Positions 17,443-23,728 of a DNA stretch of 23,728 nt are shown piece after piece (positions within the stretch are counted from its first letter, which is position 1; each line of letters opens with the position of its first letter). The notes under the pieces are model-generated. The model did not search any database. It saw nothing but the letters and a program-made list of their open reading frames with translations, and had not been told where the DNA came from. Origin of the DNA: CAZCFB01 sp964511535 (GTDB lineage Bacteria; Myxococcota_A; Polyangia; GCA-2747355; CAZCFB01). The DNA is taken from assembly GCA_964511535.1 (NCBI GenBank), contig CAZEFW010000154.1:1-23728 (forward strand), in the 5' to 3' direction. A program made the position numbers and the translations under genes.

Positions 17443-17489
17443 GGTCTCGGCTGCTTAGATTTCTGGCAGAACGCCAGACAGCCGAGACC
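17443..17489 (+). promoter_or_regulatory. Long bulged hairpin upstream of the AAA+ gene
   Basis: GGTCTCGGCTG (17443-17453) pairs perfectly with CAGCCGAGACC (17479-17489). Inside, TCTGGC (17462-17467) pairs with GCCAGA (17473-17478) around loop AGAAC. The two stems are contiguous on the 3' side and separated by an 8-nt one-sided bulge (CTTAGATT) on the 5' side, giving 17 paired bases. It begins 15 nt after the SprT-like stop and ends 24 nt before the next ATG. No T-run follows, so it looks more like a leader or processing element than a classic terminator. Confidence 0.6.
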
Positions 17490-17513
17490 TCCCCCAGAAC
17501 CGGAGAGTGTCTG

Positions 17514-19043
17514 ATGGTCCAGATGCGCACACCGAAGAACCCGTTCCTGGAAAAAGCGCGCAAGCTCATCGTCGCGCGCTACTCGCTGGTGTTCGTGCAA
17601 ACCTACGAGGAGGAGCGGCTGGCGCTGCTGCTCAGCAGCCTCGCGGCGAGCACCTTCTCCCAGCCGGTGCCGCTGTACATCTGGTCCCACACCGAGGGGG
17701 TCAAGCTGGCGGAGAACTCGCCGGTGGGCGCCAATGAGGAGACGGCCGCCCTGTTCAAGGACTGCCTCGAGCCGAAGGACGCCCTCGAGGCGGTCATCGC
17801 CTACCCTACCCCCGCGCTGTTCATCTTCCGCGACCTGCACCGGTTCTACGGTGACCCGTGGGTGGTGCGCCGAATGCGCGACCTGAACCACGCCCTGCGC
17901 AAGACCTACAAGACCGTGTTCCTCAGCGGGCACATCTACAAGATCCCGGCGGAGTGCGCCAAGGAGATCGCCATCCTCGATCTGGTGCTTCCCACCACTG
18001 ACGAGCTGGGCCAGATATTCGAGGCCGTCAGCGCCGAGCACCCGAAGGTGCAGGTGAACCTGGGAGAATACCGGGAGGACTTCATGCGCGGCGCCCTGGG
18101 GCTGACCGCCATGGAGGCACGCAACGCGTTCACCAAGCTGCTCATGGGGCGCAAGACCATCGGCCCCGAGTCCATCGACCGGTTGTACGAGGAGAAGCAG
18201 GATCTGATCCGCAAGGAGGGCGTGCTGGAGTACGTGCCCCCCATCACCAGCATCGACGACGTGGGCGGGCTGGACGTGCTCAAGCAGTGGCTGACCCAGC
18301 GCAAGCGCTTCTTCACCCAGGAGGCCGAGGAGTTCGGCCTCGACGCGCCCAAGGGGGTGCTGCTCACCGGCATCAGCGGCTGCGGCAAGTCGATGGCGGT
18401 CAAGGCGATCAGCGCCTACTGGGCCATGCCGATGCTGCGCCTGGACATGAACCGGATCCACGCCGGGGTGGCGGGCTCGCCCGAGCGCAGCCTGGAGGTG
18501 GCGCTCAAGACAGCGGAGGCGGTCTCTCCCTGCGTGCTCTGGATCGACGAGATCGAGACCGCCATCGTGGGGACCCACGGCGCCGAGGGCAAGGCCCTGT
18601 CCACTCGCATCTTCTCCTCGTTCCTGACCTGGATGCAGGAGAAGCAGCACATCGTGTTCGTGGCGGCCACGGCCAACCAGATCCACCAGCTTCCGCCGGA
18701 GCTGATGCGTAAGGGGCGCTTCGACGAGATCTTCTTCGTGGACCTGCCCACCGAGAAGGAGCGCATGCAGATCTTCGCGGTGCACCTGCACAAGCGCAAG
18801 AAGGACCCGGGCGAGTACGACCTCATCGCCCTGGCCAAGGCCACGCCCGGATTCAACGGGGCGGAGATCGAGCAGGTGGTGCTTGCGTCGCTGTACCAGG
18901 CCTTCGACGAGGAGCGGGACCTGACGATGCAGGACCTGTACCGCGCCCTGGGCCGCATGGTGCCGCTATCCACCACCATGGCCGAGCGGATCAAGGACAT
19001 CAAACGCTGGGCCGATACCCGCGCGGTCAAGGCGTCCATATGA
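17514..19043 (+). CDS. AAA+ ATPase, Ycf46-like
   Basis: Encodes 509 residues. The N-terminal half (about 1-230) is a degenerate, nucleotide-site-lacking domain that starts with YSLVFVQTYEEERLALLLSS, as in cyanobacterial/plastid Ycf46-type proteins. The C-terminal half is a single AAA+ module: DDVGGLDVLKQWL, Walker A GISGCGKS (286-293, Lys292), Walker B VLWIDEIE (Asp345, Glu346), FVAATANQ as sensor 1, and RKGRFDE with candidate arginine fingers Arg399 and Arg402. ATPase activity is expected; the client is unknown (Ycf46 is linked to carbon-uptake regulation in cyanobacteria, which need not apply here). The Walker A loop carries Ser-Gly-Cys in place of the common Pro-Gly-Thr. GGAGAG precedes ATG 17514. 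The end overlaps the PLP-enzyme gene by four bases (ATGA), so the two are probably coupled. Confidence 0.88.
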   Translation: MVQMRTPKNPFLEKARKLIVARYSLVFVQTYEEERLALLLSSLAASTFSQPVPLYIWSHTEGVKLAENSPVGANEETAALFKDCLEPKDALEAVIAYPTPALFIFRDLHRFYGDPWVVRRMRDLNHALRKTYKTVFLSGHIYKIPAECAKEIAILDLVLPTTDELGQIFEAVSAEHPKVQVNLGEYREDFMRGALGLTAMEARNAFTKLLMGRKTIGPESIDRLYEEKQDLIRKEGVLEYVPPITSIDDVGGLDVLKQWLTQRKRFFTQEAEEFGLDAPKGVLLTGISGCGKSMAVKAISAYWAMPMLRLDMNRIHAGVAGSPERSLEVALKTAEAVSPCVLWIDEIETAIVGTHGAEGKALSTRIFSSFLTWMQEKQHIVFVAATANQIHQLPPELMRKGRFDEIFFVDLPTEKERMQIFAVHLHKRKKDPGEYDLIALAKATPGFNGAEIEQVVLASLYQAFDEERDLTMQDLYRALGRMVPLSTTMAERIKDIKRWADTRAVKASI

Positions 19044-20035
19044 CGCGCCCGCCCATCGGCGAGCCGGCCTACGCGGTGGACCTGGCCCTGGCGCGGGAGG
19101 CCGCCGAGGCGGTGGCCCCGTACCTGCACCAGACGCCCTGCCTTGCGAGCCCCGCCCTGTCGGAGCGGCTGGGTCGCCCGGTGCTGCTCAAGTGCGAGAA
19201 CCGCCAGGTGACCGGCGCGTTCAAGGTCCGCGGCGCCCTGGCGCGGCTGAGCGCGCTGCAGGGGGAGCAGCGGCACCGCGGGGTGGTGGCGGCGTCCGCG
19301 GGCAACCACGCCCTCGGCGTGGCCTGGGCCTGCCGCTCCCTGGGGATCCCCGGGCTGGTGGTGGTGCCGCACACCGTCTCGCCCATGAAGCTGTCAGCCC
19401 TGCGCGAGTCGACCGTAAAGATCCGCCAGGCGGGCAGCTGCTACGACGAGACCGAGGTGGAGGCGCGTCGCATCGCGCAGGAAGCGGAGGCCACCTTCGT
19501 GTCACCCTTTGACGACCCGTTGGTGATGGCGGGCAACGGGGGCACCGTCGGCCTGGAGCTGCGGGAGCAGGCGGCGGAGCTGGCCGCGGTGGTCACGCCG
19601 GTGGGGGGCGGCGGCCTGGCGGCGGGGCTCGGGGCGGCCCTGGGACCGGAGATCCCGCTGCTGGGGGTCAACGTGGAGGCATCGCCAGCCATGGCGCGCA
19701 GCCTGGCCGAGGGGCGGGTCTACCTCACCTTGCCGCCCGGGGAGCCGACCCTCGCCGAGGGGCTGGAGGGCGGCGTCAGCGAGACCAGCGCGGCCCTGTG
19801 CCGGGAGCGGCTGGCCCGGGTGGAGGTGGTGACCGAGACAGCAGTCCGGCGGGCGATCCGGTTCATGGTCAAGGAGCACGGGATGGTGCTCGAGGGCTCC
19901 GCCGCGGTGGGCGTGGCGGCGCTGCTCGAGGGGGCCGAGCTCCCCGGGACGAGCAGCGGCCCGGTGGCGGTGATCCTAACCGGACGGAACATCTCGCCGC
20001 AGGTTCTGCGGGGGGTGTTGCGCGAGGTGGAATAG
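19040..20035 (+). CDS. Threonine dehydratase/serine racemase-family PLP enzyme (IlvA/TdcB-like, no ACT domain)
   Basis: The 331-residue fold-type II PLP enzyme matches catabolic threonine dehydratases in length and lacks the C-terminal regulatory ACT domain of biosynthetic IlvA. The cofactor lysine is Lys62 in TGAFKVRGA, where the family usually has SFKxRGA. SAGNHALGVAW (PLP-phosphate and substrate contact), FVSPFDDPLVMAGNGGTVGLE and the glycine loop GGGGL (189-193) are all present. Expected chemistry is beta-elimination of L-threonine or L-serine to a 2-oxo acid and ammonia, or serine/threonine racemisation. Sequence alone does not separate these. The ATG overlaps the stop of the AAA+ gene, so it is translated from the same message. 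Confidence 0.88.
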   Translation: MTRPPIGEPAYAVDLALAREAAEAVAPYLHQTPCLASPALSERLGRPVLLKCENRQVTGAFKVRGALARLSALQGEQRHRGVVAASAGNHALGVAWACRSLGIPGLVVVPHTVSPMKLSALRESTVKIRQAGSCYDETEVEARRIAQEAEATFVSPFDDPLVMAGNGGTVGLELREQAAELAAVVTPVGGGGLAAGLGAALGPEIPLLGVNVEASPAMARSLAEGRVYLTLPPGEPTLAEGLEGGVSETSAALCRERLARVEVVTETAVRRAIRFMVKEHGMVLEGSAAVGVAALLEGAELPGTSSGPVAVILTGRNISPQVLRGVLREVE

Positions 20036-20090
20036 GCCCGGCGTGCCAGCGCATTATAAAGGACAGAGCGACAACAGGAGAGAGAGCGCC

Positions 20091-21368
20091 ATGGTATCCG
20101 TGAGGGGAGCACTTTGTTTGGTTGCTGCGTTGGCTCTGGTGCATGGCTGCGGCGGACGCGCCCGAAATCGCCCGCCGCCCGGCGCCATGTTGGAGGCTGG
20201 CACCACCACGCCCCGGCCGGATCGCGGGGTGATCATCCCGCTGGACACCTACCAGCCTCCGGGCAAGGACCAGTACATCCCGCCGCCCAAGAAGGACAGG
20301 GGCCCTCCCCCTGCCTGCACGAAGCTGGGCAACGTATGCAAGAGCTCGACCAGCTGCTGCCCGGGGACGTCGTGCGTCCTGTTCGCCAGCGGGCTGCGCC
20401 TTTGCCTGGCCAAGTGCACGCCCGACAACCCCCAGACGCCCCTGGTAAACGAGGACGACTGTCACAAGCGGGGTCCGGGGCTGTTCTGCAGCAACGTGGG
20501 CTATCCGGGCAAGCGCTACATGTGCCTGCAGAAGTGCGAGCCGAAGCTGGGCAGCAGCACATGCCCCGCCGGGGTGGCGTGCCACCCACGCAGCGCCACC
20601 ATGTCGGGCAGCATCACCACCGCGGTGTGCGCCTGGGCCGCGTGCAAGACCTCGCGGGACTGCCCGGTGTGGCTGCACAAGACCTGCACCACCCAGGGCA
20701 GCTCGACCCAGTGCAGCGGCCTGCCCAAGGGCTCCATCTGCACCATGCAGTCGCCCAACGCCGCGCCCGGCGCCGCCGCGCTGCGCTGCGCCATGCCCGG
20801 CGTGTGCGACGTCAAGAGCGGGCTGTGCGCGCCGCACAAGTACGGCAAGGCGAGCGCCAAGGTGGGCGACCCGTGCAAGGACGACCGCTGGTGCGGCGGC
20901 CAGATGCGCTGCGACATGCAGGGGACAAACGCCCAGGGCTACACCCACGCGCGCAACGGCTACTGCGTGGTGGACGGCTGCGCGTTCTCCAACAGCCTCA
21001 CCCCGTTCGCCTGCCCGTCCAACGCCCGGTGCCACCGGCTGTACTACGGCGGGCGCTGCTTCAAGTCGTGCGACCTGAAGTCGTCCAAAACCTGCCGCGG
21101 CTACGCAGGCGACAAATACGGCGACTACGAGTGTCGTGCGTGGAACAACCTGTCGGTGGGCGGCACCGCCATCGTCAGCGGGCCGGTGTGCGAGACCGGC
21201 GACCTGATGCCATGCGACATGCTCTCCGGCAGCAGCCTCGACTGCTCCTCCGTGGGCCTGCAGAGCAACCCGACCCAGATGAAGTGCCGGGATCCGAAGA
21301 CCGGCAAGCAGCGGTCCAAGTACGACCCCAAGGGGTACTGCCTGGATTCGACGGGATCAGGAAAATAG
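20091..21368 (+). CDS. Cysteine-rich surface lipoprotein, function unknown
   Basis: Encodes 425 residues. ATG 20091 is chosen over an in-frame ATG at 20043 because AGGAGAGAG lies just before it and the protein then opens with a lipoprotein signal (MVSVRGALCLVAALALVHGC). A Pro-rich, Arg/Lys/Asp-containing linker (to about residue 75) precedes a region with 38 Cys, an even number, spaced in short modules such as CKSSTSCCPGTSC, GDPCKDDRWCGGQMRC and CPSNARC. This is the pattern of exported proteins folded by disulfides, common in myxobacterial lipoproteins with EGF- or Dickkopf-like modules. I recognise no named family and no catalytic motif. TATAAA at 20055-20060 could be a -10 box, but no convincing -35 is seen. 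It follows the PLP-enzyme gene by 55 nt. Confidence 0.82.
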   Translation: MVSVRGALCLVAALALVHGCGGRARNRPPPGAMLEAGTTTPRPDRGVIIPLDTYQPPGKDQYIPPPKKDRGPPPACTKLGNVCKSSTSCCPGTSCVLFASGLRLCLAKCTPDNPQTPLVNEDDCHKRGPGLFCSNVGYPGKRYMCLQKCEPKLGSSTCPAGVACHPRSATMSGSITTAVCAWAACKTSRDCPVWLHKTCTTQGSSTQCSGLPKGSICTMQSPNAAPGAAALRCAMPGVCDVKSGLCAPHKYGKASAKVGDPCKDDRWCGGQMRCDMQGTNAQGYTHARNGYCVVDGCAFSNSLTPFACPSNARCHRLYYGGRCFKSCDLKSSKTCRGYAGDKYGDYECRAWNNLSVGGTAIVSGPVCETGDLMPCDMLSGSSLDCSSVGLQSNPTQMKCRDPKTGKQRSKYDPKGYCLDSTGSGK

Positions 21369-21384
21369 CCCCAGGGGTTCGGAG

Positions 21385-21426
21385 CTCAACCGTTAACAGT
21401 TAACTGTTAACAGTTGAGGGTTGTCA
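21385..21426. repeat. 34-bp palindrome merged with a heptamer array (GTTAACA/GTTGAGG)
   Basis: 21385-21418 is a near-perfect palindrome (one mismatched pair, C21391 against A21412) centred at 21401/21402, with three GTTAAC sites inside. Read differently, 21392-21426 is five 7-bp units: GTTAACA, GTTAACT, GTTAACA, GTTGAGG, GTTGTCA. A further small inverted repeat, TTGTC-AGCC-GACAA, lies at 21421-21434. It could be a stem-loop ending the upstream gene (no T-run), an operator, or a repeat expansion. Confidence 0.8.
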
Positions 21427-21441
21427 GCCGACAATCGGGGC

Positions 21442-23583
21442 ATGAAACGCAAGCCCATCCTCCTCATCCACATCCTTTTCTGCCTCACCCTGACCGCCTG
21501 CTCGGACGAAGATGAGGCCCCCGGCGGGCCGATCTGGATCTCAACCGGCGGTGACCTGAACTTGCGGCTCTCGTCGACTCCAGAGGTGAAGCTGGAGCGC
21601 GTCACCTTCCAGCTGCAGCTGGGCGGCACCTGGATCACATCGCGGCAGCTCGGCCCGCCCACGCTGATCACGGACATGGGGGGCAAGGGGATCCACGTGG
21701 TGCGCTTCGGCAGGGGCGCGTCCGCGGGACCGGAGCGGGTGGATCTCACCATCACCGACCCGGGCGCGGGCGGCGGCGCCTGGACGCTCTCGTTCGAGGT
21801 GACGGCACCGGCGGGCAACGACCTGAAGCTCCAGGCGCTGGAGGTCAACATACCGAAGGGTGGTTTGGCGCTGCCCGGGCTCGGTGGCTCGCTCTACTTC
21901 CTGCAGGACGGCTACCAATCATGGAGCTTCACCGGCGCGGTGGAGATCAAGGCCGGCACCAAATCACGCGCCGTGACCGATCCCAAGAAGGTCTTCCTCG
22001 CCGGCACCGGCGACCCGTCCAACGAGCTGCAGGGCGTGGGCTGGTGGTTCGGTCTGCTGGCGCCGTCACAGCAGGGGCCGTACCTGGCCGTGGGGGCCAC
22101 CTCGTCGGAGCGGCGGCGGTTCGCCTTGCTCCCGTCGCTGCCTGCCAGCGGCGCGGCGGCGCTGGACCTGCGCCTCGGCACCGCCGGCGAGAGCGTCACC
22201 ATCAAGGCCGGCGCCGCGCACAAGCTCGAGAGCATCGCCCTGGCCACGAGCGCGCGGGCCCACGCGGCGCTGGACGCCTACGTCGAGGCCGTGGCCGCCG
22301 CCAACAAGCCCGCCGGCGGGGCCAAGTCCTTGCGCCAGGAGACAGTGCAAGATCCCACCGGGTGGTGGTCCTGGAACATCTTCTTCGACAAGGTCACCGA
22401 GAAGGACATGCTGACCCACGCCGACCTGCTCAAGAGCAGCGGCCTGGACAAGAAGGGCTTCACCTTCGTGGAGCTCGACGACGGCTACGAGACCCGCTGG
22501 GGGGACTGGGAGCTGACAAAGACCACCTTCCCGTCGGGCCTGGCCGGGCTGGCCAAGGCGATCACCGGCAAGGGGCTGAAGATCGGCGTCTGGCTGGCGC
22601 CCTTCCTGGTACATCAGGACTCAAAGCTTGTGACCGACCACCCGGACTGGTTCGTCAAGGACAGCGACGGCAAGAAGCTGCTGACCCACACCCAGATGGG
22701 GGTGGCTGGCACCATGTACGTGCTGGATCCCACTGTCGCCGGAGCGGCCTCGCACCTCTCCGGGCTGTTCTCCCGGCTGGCCAAGGCCGGCTACACCCTG
22801 TTCAAGCTCGACTTCCTCTACGCCGGCGCCTTGCCGGGCAAGCGGTCCGCCGACGTCACCGGCGTCGAGGCCATGCGCCTGGGCCTGGACCTGATGCGCA
22901 AGGCGGCCCCGGGGACCCACATCAACCTGTGCGGCATGCCCTTTTTGCCCGCGGTCGGCAGGGGGCACTCGGTGCGCTTCGGTACGGACATCGCCTTCGG
23001 CGGGGTGAAGCTCGGCCCGGTGCAGATCGCCCACGAGGCGCGCAACGTGATGCTGCGGGGCTTCTTCGACCGGGTGATCCGCAACGATCCGGATCAGGCC
23101 CTGCTGCGCGCGCCGCTGAGCCTGGACGAGGCGCGGGTGCAGGCCACCTTCGTGGCCATGACCGGCTTCTACTCGTCGGGGGACGACCTGACCAAGCTGA
23201 GCACGGAGCGGCTGGCGCTGCTGCAGGACGACAACCTGCTGGCCATGGCGAAGCTGGGCCGGTCCGCGGTGGCGCTGGACCCGCTGTCAGCCACGGGGGA
23301 CCAGTTCATCAGCCCGATCATGGACCCGGGGCTCGGCGTCAACGACGCGCGCACCGCCCTGCCCTCGCTGTTCTACCTCGACGGCAAGGGCGCCGGGCCG
23401 AGCTACCTGGCGGTGTTCAACTGGACCAAGCAGAAAGCCACGCCCACGGTGGACCTGGGCCTGGCTGAGTACAAGGGCACAAAGGTCACCGAGCTGTGGA
23501 CCAAGAAGTCCGTCACCGTCACCGGCAGCAAGATCACCGCCGAGCTCGGCCCATTCTCAGTGGCGTTGTTGAAGCTGGAATAG
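21442..23583 (+). CDS. Alpha-galactosidase, GH36-type (clan GH-D), lipoprotein
   Basis: Encodes 713 residues. ATG 21442 opens the lipoprotein signal MKRKPILLIHILFCLTLTAC; an in-frame TTG at 21421 has no room for a ribosome site. An N-terminal beta-rich region (to about residue 290) contains GYQSWSFTG. It is followed by the catalytic (beta/alpha)8 barrel: GWWSWNIFFDKVTEKDML, FVELDDGYETRWGDWE, GLKIGVWLAPFLVHQDSKL, HPDWFV. The likely nucleophile is Asp457 in FKLDFLYAG. The likely acid/base is Asp516 in VRFGTDIAFG, after INLCGMPFLPAVGRG. A C-terminal beta domain ends the protein (FNWTKQ ... LGPFSVALLKLE). It should release alpha-linked galactose (or a related sugar) from oligosaccharides at the cell surface or periplasm. 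Exact specificity is not readable. No sugar transporter or regulator is adjacent. Heptamer repeats flank the gene. Confidence 0.9.
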   Translation: MKRKPILLIHILFCLTLTACSDEDEAPGGPIWISTGGDLNLRLSSTPEVKLERVTFQLQLGGTWITSRQLGPPTLITDMGGKGIHVVRFGRGASAGPERVDLTITDPGAGGGAWTLSFEVTAPAGNDLKLQALEVNIPKGGLALPGLGGSLYFLQDGYQSWSFTGAVEIKAGTKSRAVTDPKKVFLAGTGDPSNELQGVGWWFGLLAPSQQGPYLAVGATSSERRRFALLPSLPASGAAALDLRLGTAGESVTIKAGAAHKLESIALATSARAHAALDAYVEAVAAANKPAGGAKSLRQETVQDPTGWWSWNIFFDKVTEKDMLTHADLLKSSGLDKKGFTFVELDDGYETRWGDWELTKTTFPSGLAGLAKAITGKGLKIGVWLAPFLVHQDSKLVTDHPDWFVKDSDGKKLLTHTQMGVAGTMYVLDPTVAGAASHLSGLFSRLAKAGYTLFKLDFLYAGALPGKRSADVTGVEAMRLGLDLMRKAAPGTHINLCGMPFLPAVGRGHSVRFGTDIAFGGVKLGPVQIAHEARNVMLRGFFDRVIRNDPDQALLRAPLSLDEARVQATFVAMTGFYSSGDDLTKLSTERLALLQDDNLLAMAKLGRSAVALDPLSATGDQFISPIMDPGLGVNDARTALPSLFYLDGKGAGPSYLAVFNWTKQKATPTVDLGLAEYKGTKVTELWTKKSVTVTGSKITAELGPFSVALLKLE

Positions 23584-23632
23584 CGCCCCGCTTCATCGCG
23601 GAGCCTCGCGCAGCGAGGCGAGCACGGGGCGC
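23583..23632 (+). terminator. Multi-hairpin structure after the alpha-galactosidase stop
   Basis: GCGCCCCG (23583-23590) pairs with CGGGGCGC (23625-23632). Inside lie a perfect 7-bp hairpin, GCCTCGC-GCA-GCGAGGC (23603-23619), and a small CCGC/GCGG stem. The outer arm starts on the last base of the stop codon. A further CTCCG-C-CGGAG inverted pair follows at about 23632-23642. No T-run is present. The layout suits an mRNA 3'-end structure or a REP-like element. Confidence 0.5.
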
Positions 23633-23661
23633 TCCGCCGGAGGCGCGTTGCGCGGGCAAAG

Positions 23662-23728
23662 CCTCAAGCCCCAACCCGGCGAGCGAAGCGAGCCCAGGCA
23701 AACTCCCCTCAACCCTCAAGCCTCAAGC
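23662..23728. repeat. Heptamer array, unit CCTCAAG
   Basis: CCTCAAC, CCTCAAG, CCTCAAG run in tandem from 23707 to 23727 and reach the window edge. One more CCTCAAGC lies at 23662-23669, with a GCGAGCGAAGCGAGC stretch in between. CCTCAAC is the reverse complement of the GTTGAGG unit in the array before the alpha-galactosidase gene, so the two flanks carry related repeats in opposite orientation. Confidence 0.65.

Noticed and set aside
17430..18791. Minus-strand open frame opposite the AAA+ gene
   Set aside because: The plus-strand frame encodes complete Walker A, Walker B and arginine-finger motifs. The opposite frame is low-complexity His/Leu/Val sequence.
21421..21441. TTG start 21 nt upstream for the alpha-galactosidase
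   Set aside because: It has no ribosome-binding site at suitable distance and would put a polar stretch before the lipoprotein signal.
23583..23632. tRNA gene, suggested by the cloverleaf-like pairing
   Set aside because: At about 50 nt it is too short. It lacks a T-arm consensus and an anticodon arm, and its outer stem overlaps a stop codon.

Overview
The window is about 23.7 kb of high-GC DNA. It looks like chromosome from a Myxococcota-type (former deltaproteobacterial) organism. This is inferred from protein style, not from a marker gene: eight of the sixteen genes carry a lipobox signal peptide, several have Asp/Ala/Lys/Gly-rich linkers after the lipidated Cys, one has the C-x-C ... WGDCNC motif familiar from myxobacterial surface lipoproteins, and the response-regulator and SprT-like proteins are of a kind common in that group. 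No rRNA, tRNA, CRISPR array, phage gene, transposase or integrase was seen.

Layout. 1-245: short tandem repeats and a 33-nt poly-C tract in front of a surface lipoprotein (246-1463) ending in a DNRLRE/CBM96-like domain. 1515-7875, minus strand: in transcription order, two family-5 solute-binding lipoproteins, an OppB/YejB-like permease with a large extra domain, an OppC/YejE-like permease, then (after an octamer repeat array) dgkA. This is a peptide/oligopeptide-type ABC importer without ATPase genes in view. 7869-8420, plus strand: a small Cys-motif lipoprotein whose start codon overlaps the divergent solute-binding gene. 8525-12550, minus strand: a 1341-residue mosaic lipoprotein (seven propeller-like repeats, nine Cys-rich repeats, TolB-like C-terminal region).

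12685-21368, all plus strand: a beta-CASP/MBL-fold RNase-like protein overlapping queG (epoxyqueuosine reductase); an unusual lipoprotein/transmembrane/coiled-coil protein ending in a CheY-like receiver domain; a SprT-like metalloprotease; a long bulged hairpin; a Ycf46-like AAA+ ATPase overlapping a threonine-dehydratase-family PLP enzyme; and a lipoprotein with about 38 cysteines. 21442-23583, plus strand: a lipoprotein alpha-galactosidase of the GH36 (clan GH-D) type, followed by a multi-hairpin region.

How the parts fit. The left half is cell-envelope business: peptide uptake, lipid phosphorylation and surface display. The middle holds RNA processing and tRNA modification, protein-quality enzymes and a membrane-tethered signalling protein. 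The right end is sugar hydrolysis at the cell surface. The gaps between genes are short (none above 250 nt), and most of the larger ones hold perfect or near-perfect tandem arrays of 6-8 bp units, a different unit at each site. The most unusual items are the membrane-tethered receiver-domain protein, the enlarged OppB-like permease, the mosaic lipoprotein, the hairpin before the AAA+ gene, and the set of intergenic short-unit arrays.
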